A stretch of 64,000 nucleotides of DNA from Macrostomum hystrix (Eukaryota > Platyhelminthes > Macrostomidae), in contig CATNEN010000007.1 of the NCBI GenBank assembly GCA_950097015.1, positions 1,736,001 to 1,800,000 of the forward strand, read 5' to 3'. Position numbers and translations under genes: made by a program. The notes beneath the pieces were generated by a model. The model was given only the letters and a program-made list of their open reading frames with translations, was not told the origin of the DNA and did not search any database. Positions 10,801 through 21,214 of the stretch are shown in pieces; the first letter of the stretch is position 1, and every line of letters begins with the position of its first letter.

Positions 10801-13800
10801 AGTCGGAGAGTGTCTAACAGGTAGCCGGAGAGTGTCTAACAGGTAGCCGGAGAGTGTCTAACAGGTAGTCGGAGAGTGTCTGACAGGTAGTTGGAGAGTG
10901 TCTGACAGGTAGTTGGAGGGTGTCTGACATGTAGTCGGAGAGTGTCTAACAGGTAGTCGGAGGGTGTCTAACAGATAGTCGGAGGGTGTCTAACAGGTAG
11001 TCGGAGAGTGTCTAACAGGTAGCCGGAGAGTGTCTAACAGGTAGTCGGAGAGTCTAAGAGGTAGTCGGAGGGTGTCTAACAGGTAGTCGGAGAGTTTCTA
11101 ACAGGTAGTCGGAGAGTGTCTGACAGGTAGTCGGAGGGTGTCTAACAGGTAGTCGGAGAGTGTCTAACAGGTAGTTGGAGGGTGTCTAACAGGTAGTCGG
11201 AGAGTTTCTAACAGGTAGTCGGAGAGTGTCTGACAGGTAGTCGGAGGGTGTCTAACAGGTAGTCGGAGAGTGTCTAACAGGTAGTTGGAGGGTGTCTAAC
11301 AGGTAGTCGGAGAGTGTCCTTCTGCTTACTGTGAGTATAGATGGCCCTGAGCTCGTCCCTAGTCAGAGAGCTGATGCAGCGATCCACTAGCGGCAGAATA
11401 TCATTCTGCTTGACGCCCCAATGGGTCCAGGCGTCCTCGTTGAGGCCTCGACAATTGTGACGTCGATTGAGTCCAGAATTGCCGCGGCGGCAGCAGCGAC
11501 AGATATCTAGAGACTCCTGAAAGGTAGTTTTTTCATAAATTTAATTGTCTTTCAAAGCCAGTAGCTCAGGAAAATTCTTTTTCATTTTTTCGACAAATTA
11601 AAAGTCGGCGTACCTTGCACTGCAGCAGCCGCGCCAGCAGCCGCTCTCCCTGCTGGCAGCCCTGAGTAGCGAACTGAAATGCACGCATGAGATCACTGAT
11701 GTGGAGTGACTCTCATGTGGAGTGACTCTGATGTGGAGTGACTCTGATGTGGAGTGACTCTGATGTGGAGTGACTCTGATGTGGAGTGACTCTGATGTGG
11801 AGTGACTCATGTGGAGTGACTCATGTGGAGTGACTGATGTGGAGTGACTCATGTGGAGTGACTGATGTGGAGTGACTCATGTGGAGTGACTCTCATTCTA
11901 GCAATTCTAGCGAATGACAAACCTTCAGGTACAGCCGTTCCAGACGATCTCTGTTGAGCACAGCGCTGGCTGAGACGCCGAAGTTCATAAACAGCTCCAC
12001 GAAGCCAACCTGCTGGGACATCAGCGCCCTGGCCATCATGCGACTCAAGTTGAGCTCCTTTAATCGCTGCTTACTCAACCCGGACAGAATCTGCGCCTCG
12101 GCGATGTCTGCCCGATCCCAGGCCATCGCCAGCATCATCTGCGTGTTCAGGTCGGACTTGAAGTCCCGATGGCGAAACACCACGTCCAGGATGACCCGGC
12201 TGAAGTCGCAGTCGGTCAGCGGGTCGAAGACCGCCAGCAAGTCGGCTGGGAGAGCCTCGGCCGAGGGAAATGCGAAACGGTACAGGGCTCGCTCGAGTGC
12301 GCGCCGCTCCTGCGGCCCGCTGACGTTGACGTACTCCGCCACCAGCTCCTTGATGCGCAGACGAACTGTCGACTCGGACAGGGTCGCCGCGTCCAGGGCA
12401 CTTCCGGAAGCCAGCACGGCGGCCGCGGTCGAGCGCAAGTCGCTGGCCCAGGCGAGCTTATCGGCAGAACGGCCGCTGCCGCGAACCGCGATCACCGGCG
12501 TGCCCTCGTCGGCTGCCTTCTCGGCCATCATCAGGGTGTGCTTGCCGCCCTCGACGCAGATCTGCAACACAGGCGGGATGCTGCAGGTTCGACGGCCGGT
12601 TTGGGCGTTGACGGCGCGCATTTTTGTTACGACAAATTTTTCTAGCTCGGTTCGAAGTCGAATCTCTCGGCCGCCCAGGCCAACCGAGCCGTCGTCAACC
12701 AGGATGAAGTGGGTGTGATTCTTGTCCAGCCGGTAGACTGTCGACCGCTTCAACATCGCTTCTGACGCGCTGGCGTTGGCGGCGGCCAACTCCTCGTCGC
12801 CTTTTGCGTAGTCGTAGCGTCGGATGTTCTCACCGGCGATCGGTTGCCCGCCCTGAGTGACGCAGATGGAGTGACGCGGATGGAGTGACACGGGCGTAGT
12901 GACGCGGATGGAGTGACGCAGATGGAGTGACGCGGATGGAGTGACACGGGCGTAGTGACGCGGATGGAGTGACGCGGATGGAGTGACGCGGATAGAGTGA
13001 CGCGGATGAAGTGACGCAGATGGAGTGACGCGGATGGAGTGACACGGGTGGAGTGACACGGGTGGAGTGACACGGGTGGAGTGACACGGGTGGAGTGACA
13101 CGGGTGGAGTGACACGGGTGGAGTGACACGGGTGGAGTGACACGGGTGGAGTGACACGGGTGGAGTGACACGGGTGGAGTGACACGGGTGGAGTGACACG
13201 GGTGGAGTGACACGGGTGGAGTGACACGGGTGGAGTGACACGGGTGGAGTGACACGGGTGGAGTGACACGGGTGGAGTGACACGGGTGGAGTGACATCGG
13301 TGACACGACTAAATGACTAGCCATGTTTAAAGAAGCTGCTGAATCATTTCAAACCTTTGTGTAGTCATCATCGTCCTCGAGCATGTGATTGTTGTGAATG
13401 TTGCCCCAGGAGTTCAGCCCGATGAGGCTGATGTTGCTGACGTCGCTACCAACGAAGCTGGCCTTCTCCATCACCATGCCAATCTGGGCTGCAGCTCCGA
13501 TGTTGAAGCCGTGGGTGAAAATCCACACCTCTGCAAATGAAGCGCGAAATACTCGAAGTATTAGATAAATGTAAATCACGTTAAAAAGCGTTTTGAAAAT
13601 ACGAATATTCTAGATAGTGCAAAGAATACCAAAAGTAAAAATTATTCCGTAAAAATAAATTAAGAAAATGCAACTATGCTCGCAATTAGAAAACTAAAGT
13701 TATTAGAAACTTATAATTATAACGCGACTTTAAATTATATTGCGAAACATTAAAAAGTACATGTGAATATAAAATTACAACTGAATATTAAAGTACAACT

Positions 13801-16046
13801 AAATATAGGAAGTACAATTAAGCCTAAAATTAGAAAAATATCTTGAAGAACAAGAGAAAACAAAAGGCTTACACAATTTTCAGATTTAATACTCGTAGAT
13901 AAAAATTATACCAAACCCAGTCGGGCCAGATGTGTAACCAGTTCAGTCCATGGACTGGGGATGCCAATCTCCAACCCCGAGGCAACCCAAAGGTGGCTGA
14001 ACGGGTGGCAATAGGAAATCAAGTGTCTTTTCTCATAGGCTGAGATTAGAACTCGGGACCTCGAGGACTCTTGAAGAGGATTTGAGAATTAAGCGCCAAG
14101 CTAAAAATGAATCCTGCATTACTTACTCTGCTGGCCGGAGGTCACGCTGAGCACGGCTTGAGTTAGTTTCTCGGCGAAATTTTTAGAAAATCCCGAAAAA
14201 TTTCCGGCGCCTCCGTTCAAACTGAGAACATAGTCCGGATAGGGCAGGCCCCATTTGTCCTTGTCCGTGAGCAGACTCCACAGGGCCTCCATGCTGGCCC
14301 CGGTGGCCTGAATGCGAATGAACTGCATGGGGTGGGATATTGCCGACTTGTTCGTTTCAGCTGAGAAAATCTATGATATTATTATTTCTACCCTGCCTAC
14401 CGACCTACCCTGCCTACCGACCTACCCTGCCTACCGACCTACCCTGCCTACCGACCTACCCTGCCTACCGACCTACCCTGCCTACCGACCTACCCTGCCT
14501 ACCGACCTACCCTGCCTACCGACCTACCCTGCCTACCGACCTACCCTGCCTACCGACCTACCCTGCCTACCGACCTACCTTGCCTACCGACCTACCCTGC
14601 CTACCGACCTACCCTGCCTACCGACCTACCCTGCCTACCGACCTACCCTGCCTACCGACCTACCCTGCCTACCGACCTACCCGGCCTACCGACCTGCCCC
14701 ACCTACCGACCTACCCTGCCTACCGACCTACCCTGCCTACCGACCTGCCCCACCTACCGACCTACCCTGCCTACCGACCTACCCTGCCTACTGACCTGCC
14801 CCACCTACCGACCTACCCTGCCTACTGACCTGCCCCACCTACCGACCTACCCTGCCTACCGACCTACCCTGCCTACCGACCTACCCTGCCCATGGACCTA
14901 CCCTGCCTACCGACCTACCCTGCCTATCTCCTAGTTACTAAACTACGTCGTAACCCATCTCAAAACTGTCAACTTGATAACCTACTTTCCAAATCTACCA
15001 ATTACAACTATCTACTAGCCATGATTGGCTACCTTCGGACAATTATCCGGGCTGACTCGACCGAAATCGCGAAATTTAATCTTTCCATGCGCATTTGTTG
15101 GAGTCCTGGAACAGCAGGTGTCGCAGTCCCAGGCGCCCTGCTGCTGCTGCTGCTGCTGACCCGCCTCTGCGGCAGCCGAGGCCTCAGCTATGCCCCTGTC
15201 TTTGTGCCATAGTCGGTCCCTGTTGCATTCGCATGAGCGATCTTCGCTGCAAAGATTGAGTGATGCAGGGAGATACAAAGAGTATAGATTGAGAGATGCG
15301 GGGAGATACAAAGAGTATAGATTGAGAGATGCGGGGAGATACAAAGAGTATAGATTGAGAGATGCAGGGAGATACAAAGAGTATAGATTGAGAGATGCAG
15401 GGAGATACAAAAAGCATAGATTGAGAGATGCGGGGAGATACAAAGAGTATAGATTGAGAGATGCGGGGAGATACAAAGAGTATAGATTGAGAGATGCAGG
15501 GAGATACAAAGAGTATAGATTGAGAGATGCAGGGAGATACAAAAAGCATAGATTGAGAGATGCATGGAGATACAAAGAACAAAGATTGAGAGATGCAGGG
15601 AGATACAAAGAACAAAGATTGAGAGATGCATGGAGATACAAAGAGTATAGATTGAGAGATGCAGGGAGATACAAAGAGTATAGATTGAGAGATGCAGGGA
15701 GATACAAAGAGTATAGATTGAGAGATGCAGGGAGATACAAAGAGTATAGATTGAGAGATGCAGGGAGATACAAAGAGTATAGATTGAGAGATGCAGGGAG
15801 ATACAAAGAGCATAGATTGAGAGATGCATGGAGATACAAAGAACAAAGATTGAGAGATGCAGGGAGATACAAAGAACAAAGATTGAGAGATGCATGGAGA
15901 TACAAAGAGTATAGATTGAGAGATGCATGGAGATACAAAGAGCGGGAGAAACAAAATCCTCACCTGTACTGGTTCCTCACATACTTGTTACACTCGAGTC
16001 GTTGAAAATGTTCTTTAACGAATCGATCTAGACTGTCTGTTGTCAT
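4900..16046 (-). CDS. TRPM: TRPM-family cation channel, 15 exons
   Basis: Exons in transcript order: 15964-16046, 15033-15246, 14127-14322, 13355-13530, 11923-12852, 11614-11673, 11330-11516, 10372-10553, 10165-10289, 9007-9457, 7294-7896, 6657-6834, 6404-6509, 5344-5555, 4900-5033. All phases match and the total is 1278 codons plus stop. The N-terminal TRPM homology region includes FVKEHFQRLECNKYV, VWIFTHGFNIGA, NHTHFILVDDGSVG and ICVEGGKHT. Later parts are DLFVWAMLCHNIELAEAFW, the pre-S1 helix, S1-S4 in exon 11, S5 (VVFLLSFGVA), the pore (PYWQMYGELN), S6 (GTNVLLLNLLIAMF) and a TRP helix (YYYRPCLPPPLIILPHL). It should be a plasma-membrane tetrameric channel. There is no C-terminal kinase or NUDT9 domain; it ends in a short charged helix. 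The donor of exon 10 could instead be at 8986. A TAA sits just before the ATG in frame, which supports the start. Confidence 0.92.
5045..5310. repeat. Degenerate G/T-rich repeat in TRPM intron 14
   Basis: Imperfect copies of 'gttgtgagttggtt' and 'ttgagtcggt' fill the intron between the last two TRPM exons. Divergence is much greater than in the other arrays, so this may be an older array. Confidence 0.6.
5582..6381. repeat. 34-bp minisatellite in TRPM intron 13
   Basis: About 23 copies of a 34-bp unit with core 'tcagcagctgtgccctcctg'. The main variable site is the third triplet of the unit (cag or ctg). It ends about 20 bp from the donor of the S6 exon and begins about 30 bp from the acceptor of the TRP-helix exon, so nearly the whole intron is repeat. 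Confidence 0.95.
6570..6615 (-). mobile_element. SINE family B fragment in TRPM intron 12
   Basis: A short piece of the family B core: 'gtgcagctatt' followed by the palindrome cagtccatggactg at 6597-6610. It occupies the middle of a 147-bp intron between the pore exon and the S6 exon. Confidence 0.5.
6955..7070 (+). mobile_element. SINE family A head, truncated
   Basis: The tRNA-like head (A-box-like 'ggcagagcggtgggt', B-box-like 'gagctcgaatccgcgg') and start of the body ('tttggggcgcagccgcgg') match the complete element at 58 kb. The match stops after 'ggcttgg', where a family B element in the opposite orientation begins. It is in TRPM intron 11. Confidence 0.75.
7071..7280 (-). mobile_element. 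SINE family B copy, tRNA-like head plus core
   Basis: On the minus strand the head reads gtagcctagtggctagagc (A-box-like), then gggttcgattcccgactcc (B-box-like). The body follows to the palindrome cagtccatggactg (7096-7109) and 'gcagccttcagatg'. The head is not a tRNA gene: it continues into the SINE body and matches the copies at 56 and 63 kb. It joins the family A piece tail to tail inside TRPM intron 11. Confidence 0.8.
7965..8978. repeat. 23-bp minisatellite in TRPM intron 10
   Basis: About 43 copies of a 23-bp unit with core 'aataatctcctgttagacac'. Variants are gg, ga or ag after 'acac'. It fills the intron between the pre-S1 exon and the S1-S4 exon and reaches within 10-30 bp of the exon 10 donor. 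Confidence 0.95.
9595..10125. repeat. Composite minisatellite in TRPM intron 9
   Basis: C-rich repeat alternating two related units of about 39 bp ('cattcctccgccgccagtg...') and about 29 bp ('ccagggtctaaacacc'). The tail is a composite 68-bp repeat. Its 5' portion is more degenerate. Confidence 0.85.
10600..11325. repeat. 22-bp minisatellite in TRPM intron 7
   Basis: About 33 copies of a 22-bp unit with core 'gtgtctaacaggtagtcgga'. Two stretches near 11080-11165 and 11195-11280 are almost identical and suggest a recent block duplication of about 110 bp. It ends within about 5 bp of the exon 7 donor region. Confidence 0.93.
11696..11895. repeat. 16-bp minisatellite in TRPM intron 5
   Basis: About 13 copies of 'gatgtggagtgactct' and shortened forms. 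It shares the 'gtggagtgac' core with the 14-mer in the neighbouring intron 4 (12853-13300), so the two arrays may be related. Confidence 0.9.
12853..13300. repeat. 14-bp minisatellite in TRPM intron 4, reaching the splice acceptor
   Basis: About 31 copies of a 14-bp unit ('gagtgacacgggtg'; the half nearest exon 5 is richer in 'gagtgacgcggatg'). The array touches the exon 5 boundary: on the minus strand the acceptor CAG at 12853-12855 follows directly from a repeat-derived 'tctgcgtcact'. Confidence 0.93.
13928..14105 (-). mobile_element. SINE-like element (family C) with the shared palindromic core
   Basis: It carries 'gttcagtccatggactgggg' (palindrome at 13944-13957) as in family B. The other end has a different, only weakly tRNA-like head (minus strand 'gagttctaatctcagcc'). 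It fills much of TRPM intron 3, which has no tandem array. I see nothing else in 13600-13920, which is AT-rich. Confidence 0.5.
14385..14930. repeat. 17-bp minisatellite in TRPM intron 2
   Basis: About 32 copies of 'ctaccctgcctaccgac', very homogeneous, with a cluster of 'gccccac' variants near the 3' side (14690-14860). Confidence 0.95.
15262..15945. repeat. 33-bp minisatellite in TRPM intron 1
   Basis: About 20 copies of a 33-bp unit with core 'gattgagagatgcagggaga'. The array fills the intron from about 20 bp after the exon 1 donor to the exon 2 acceptor at 15247, whose pyrimidine tract resembles a repeat unit. Long frames of 11-residue repeats on both strands are artefacts. Confidence 0.95.
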
Positions 16047-16462
16047 TTAATTTGTGTTCAAATTTCTCCTGTAGTTCCTCAAAATTCATTGAACCGCATG
16101 CCAAACCATAAGGTGCAAATTTTCGGGGCCGAGAGAATTTATTGTTTTCGCCATTTGTAACTATTTTATTCTCGAAGAGAAAAAAAGAAATTTCCTTACC
16201 AGAGTTTTTGTTCACAATGAGCTTCGCTTTTAAGCACTCTCTCACCTCTCTCCCCTCTGTCCATCCTTGGTGAACTCTTATCTCTAATCACCTCTCTCCC
16301 CTCTATCCCTCTCCATTCTTTGCATCTCTGGCCACGCAAAGTAAAGTACTTTGAGCATGGGGTGAGCTCAGTGTTTGAAGACTGTACGCTGTTGTGTACA
16401 GCAGCTGAGGACTAGAGGCTCATTTCTACTTTTCTTTAAGTAATTCTTCTGCCCTTATAAAT

Positions 16463-19400
16463 ATGAATACTGAATACTGAATACTGAATACTGAATACTG
16501 AATACTGAATACTGAATACTGAATACTGAATACTGAATACTGAATACTGAATACTGAATACTGAATACTGAATACTGAATACTGAATACCGAATACTGAA
16601 TACTGAATACTGAATACTAAATACTCAATACTCAATACTGAATACTCAATACTGAATACTGAATACTGAATACTGAATACTGAATACTGAATACTGAATA
16701 CTGAATACTGAACACTGAATACTGAATACTGAATACTGAATACTGAATACTGAATACTGAATACTGAATACTGAATACTGAATACTGAATACTGAATACT
16801 GAATAATGAATAATGAATAATGAATACTGAATACTGAATACTGAATACTGAATACTGAATACTGAATACTGAATACTGAATAATGAATACTGAATACTGA
16901 ATACTGAATACTGAATACTGAATACTGAATACTGAATACTGAATACTGAATACTGAATACTGAACACTGAATACTGAATACTGAATACTGAATACTGAAT
17001 ACTGAATACTGAATACTGAATACTGAATACTGAACACTGAATACTGAATACTGAATACTGAATACTGAATACTGAATACTGAATACTGAATACTGAATAC
17101 TGAATACTGAATACTGAATACTGAATACTGAATACTGAATACTGAATACTGAATACTGAACACTGAATACTGAATACTGAATACTGAATACTGAATACTG
17201 AATACTGAATACTGAATACTGAATAATGAATACTGAATACTGAATACTGAATACTGAATACTGAATACTGAATACTGAATACTGAATACTGAATACTGAA
17301 TACTGAATAATGAATAATGAATAATGAATACTGAATACTGAATACTGAATACTGAATACTGAATACTGAATACTGAATACTGAATACTGAATACTAAATA
17401 CTGAATACTAAATACTGAATACTAAATACTGAATACTGAATACTGAATACTGAATACTGAATACTGAATACTGAATACTGAATACTGAATACTGAATACT
17501 GAATACTGAATACTGAATACTAAATACTGAATACTAAATACTGAATACTAAATACTCAATACTGAATACTGAATACTGAATACTGAATACTGAATACTGA
17601 ATACTGAATACTGAATACTGAATACTGAATACTGAATACTGAATACTGAATACTGAATACTGAATACTCAATACTCAATACTGAATACTGAATACTGAAT
17701 ACTGAATACTGAATACTGAATACTGAATACTGAATACTGAATACTGAATACTGAATACTGAATACTGAATACTGAATACTGAATACTGAATACTGAATAC
17801 TGAATACTGAATACTGAATACTGAATACTGAATACTGAATACTAAATACTCAATACTCAATACTGAATACTGAATACTGAATACTGAATACTGAATACTG
17901 AATACTGAATACTGAATACTGAATACTGAATACTGAATAATGAATACTGAATACTGAATACTGAATACTGAATACTGAATACTGAATACTGAATACTGAA
18001 TACTGAATACTGAATACTGAATAATGAATAATGAATAATGAATACTGAATACTGAATACTGAATACTGAATACTGAATACTGAATACTGAATACTGAATA
18101 CTGAATACTAAATACTGAATACTAAATACTGAATACTGAATACTAAATACTCAATACTGAATACTGAATACTGAATACTGAATACTGAATACTGAATACT
18201 GAATACTGAATACTGAATACTGAATACTGAATACTGAATACTGAATACTGAATACCGAATACTGAATACTGAATACTGAATACTGAATACTGAATACTGA
18301 ATACTGAATACTGAATACTGAATACTGAATACTGAATACTGAATACTGAATACTGAATACTGAATACTGAATACTGAATACTGAATACTGAATACTGAAT
18401 ACTGAATACTGAATACTGAATACTGAATACTGAATACTGAATACTGAATACTGAATACTGAATACTGAATACTGAATACTGAATACTGAATACTGAATAC
18501 TGAATACTGAATACTGAATACTGAATACTGAATACTGAATACTGAATACTGAATACTAAATACTCAATACTCAATACTGAATACTGAATACTGAATACTG
18601 AATACTGAATACTGAATACTGAATACTGAATACTGAATACTGAATACTGAATACTGAATACTGAATAATGAATAATGAATAATGAATACTGAATACTGAA
18701 TACTGAATACTGAATACTGAATACTGAATACTGAATACTGAATACTCAATACTGAATACTGAATACTGAATACTGAATACTGAATACTGAATACTGAATA
18801 CTGAATACTGAATACTGAATACTGAATACTGAATACTGAATACTGAATACTGAATACTGAATACTGAATACTGAATACTGAATACTGAATACTGAATACT
18901 GAATACTGAATACTGAATACTGAATACTGAATACTGAATACTGAATACTGAATACTGAATACTGAATACTGAATACTGAATACTGAATACTGAATACTGA
19001 ATACTGAATACTGAATACTGAATACTGAATACTGAATACTGAATACTGAATACTGAATACTCAATACTGAATACTGAATACTGAATACTGAATACTGAAT
19101 ACTAAATACTCAATACTGAATACTGAATACTGAATACTGAATACTGAATACTGAATACTGAATACTGAATACTGAATACTGAATACTGAATACTGAATAC
19201 TGAATACTGAATAATGAATAATGAATAATGAATACTGAATACTGAATACTGAATACTGAATACTGAATACTGAATACTGAATACTCAATACTCAATACTG
19301 AATACTGAATACTGAATACTGAATACTGAATACTGAATACTGAATACTGAATACTGAATACTGAATACTGAATACTGAATACTGAATACTGAATACTGAA

Positions 19401-19735
19401 TACTGAATACTGAATACTGGATTCTGAATACTGAATACTGAATACTGAATACTGAATACTGGATTCTGAATACTGAATACTGAATACTGAATACTGAATA
19501 CTGAATACTGAATACTGAATACTGAATACTGAATACTGAATACTGAATACTCAATCCTCAATACTGAATACTGAATACTGAATACTGAATACTCAATACT
19601 CAATACTGAATACTGAATACTGAATACTGAATACTGAATACTGAATACTAAATACTGAATACTGAATACTGAATACTGAATACTGAATACTGAATACTGA
19701 ATACTGAATACCGAATACTGAATACTGAATACTGA
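16463..19735. repeat. 3.3-kb heptamer satellite (GAATACT)n
   Basis: Roughly 465 tandem copies of the heptamer 'gaatact'. Interspersed variants include gaataat (often three in a row, near 16803, 17306, 18022, 18664 and 19211), actaaat, actcaat, and rare gaacact or ggattct. It lies 5' of the TRPM start. Because 7 is not a multiple of 3 and the unit has no stop on the minus strand, many false ORFs appear. The flanks 16047-16460 and 19740-20045 show no gene. Confidence 0.97.
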
Positions 19736-20047
19736 AAGCTGAAATACAAAGTGGCAGTTTTTATTTATTGTTCATTCTTTCGAAAATTAAGAAAACGAAT
19801 AAGGCATTGAAGTACATTATGCTACAATACGCTACTTATAGTAGTGTAGTACGTATCTTCTTGTAGTACGTATTTGTCTAAATTATAAATATATATTCCA
19901 GACAATTCTAGTGGGACAATGCCTTGAATTGCCATTTTAATATCTGAGTAACAAAAATTGTTTCTCGAATTTTCCAGTGGCATCAATCTTCGCAATCTCC
20001 TAGGCAACAACGAATGAAATGGATATGCAAAATACGCATAGACATAC

Positions 20048-20460
20048 GCCCTTCTGCCTCTCCGCCCCTTCTGCCTTGCATCTCCGCCCCTTCTCCCTCT
20101 CCGCCCTTTCTGCCTCTCCGCCCCTTCTGCATCTCCGCCCCTTCTGCATCTCCGCCCCTTCTGTCTCTCCGCCCCTTCTGCATCTCCGCCCCTTCTGCAT
20201 CTCCGCCCCTTCTGCGTCTACGCCCCTTCTCCCTCTCCGCCCCTTCTGCCTCTCCGCCCCTTCTGCATCTCCGCCCCTTCTGTCTCTCCGCCCCTTCTGC
20301 ATCTCCGCTCCTTCTGCATATCCGCCCCTTCTGCATATCCGCCCCTTCTGCATCTCCGCCCCTTCTGCCTCTCCGCCCCTTGTCCCTCTCCGCCACTTCT
20401 GCCTCTCCGCCCCTTGCCCTCTCCGCCCCTTCTGCCTCTCCGCCCCTCTCCCTCTCCGCC
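20048..20460. repeat. 18-bp minisatellite
   Basis: About 23 copies of 'cttctgcatctccgcccc' with cttctgcct, cttctccct and ctttgtctct variants. It lies between the heptamer array and the coiled-coil gene. A unit of 18 bp keeps all frames open, so frames on both strands are artefacts. Confidence 0.93.
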
Positions 20461-20795
20461 TTCCTCCCACCTCCATTCCCCAGTGTCCACCGCGTGCTTT
20501 GTTGCATGTTTGCCGTCAGAGTCGATCTTAAATTTTAGAGTTTTTGTATCTCGAGAAAACCGTTTGTGTATTTTAAAAAAAGTGCTCATTATTCGCTTCT
20601 TTCAAATCAGTTCCGCAGTTATTCTTTTTCCATCGCCGTCTAACCAAACCCTCCTCGGCAGCGCAGTCTCCTTTGCTAGATCCCGCCTTCATTATCTCTT
20701 CTTCTAATGGCATTTGAGCTGCACCGAAACAGCTGAAGCGATTCCAAGCCAGGCTCGACTGAAAATCGCGGGCCACGCGGCTGGCTGACTGGCTG

Positions 20796-20810
20796 GTTGC
20801 CACTAGCAAC
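20796..20810. promoter_or_regulatory. X-box-like (RFX) motif
   Basis: GTTGCCACTAGCAAC fits the RFX consensus GTNRCC-N(0-3)-RGYAAC exactly, with a 3-nt spacer. It is about 405 bp 5' of the coiled-coil gene's ATG. RFX X-boxes are known to control ciliary genes in animals; use here is an inference. Confidence 0.5.
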
Positions 20811-20901
20811 CGTGCAATGACTGCAGCATCTACAGGTGCCTCTGCTCCAGCTGTGACAGGCGGGGGGAATTCTTAGCCACCAACCCCACTTGGAAATATA
20901 G

Positions 20902-20915
20902 GCTGCCATGGCAAC
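20902..20915. promoter_or_regulatory. Second X-box-like motif
   Basis: GCTGCCATGGCAAC has a perfect right half (GGCAAC) and one mismatch in the left half (GC for GT). It lies about 105 bp 3' of the first motif and 300 bp 5' of the ATG. Confidence 0.4.
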
Positions 20916-21214
20916 TTGAAGCTTCGTGTCTTCCCCCTCCCCAGTCTCTCTCTCCAGCGTCATCCCAGAGCTGTACCTGTCTCTCTCTCCCATTTTCAGC
21001 AGAATTTGCTTCTAGAGCCGGGACGTCATTCTTTTTTGCAGCCAATTGAAGTCGGAATTGGCCAACGGCCTTATATTTCTTAAACAAAGCTGGGCGTATA
21101 GGACGAGGTTTGGGAGAGAAGCATTAGTGCATTATTGCAAATAAAATTCCCAACTCACGTGTTGGTGAAGCTGCTCAAGTGTACCAATTCGCTTCCGGGC
21201 TAAATTACTAACCC

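Noticed and set aside
16015-16245. A 76-codon minus-strand frame 5' of the TRPM start
   Set aside because: It is in another frame from the TRPM start exon, which has an in-frame TAA just before its ATG; this is more likely 5'UTR.
16463-19735. A CRISPR-like array
   Set aside because: The heptamers are contiguous with no spacers, and the window is clearly animal nuclear DNA.
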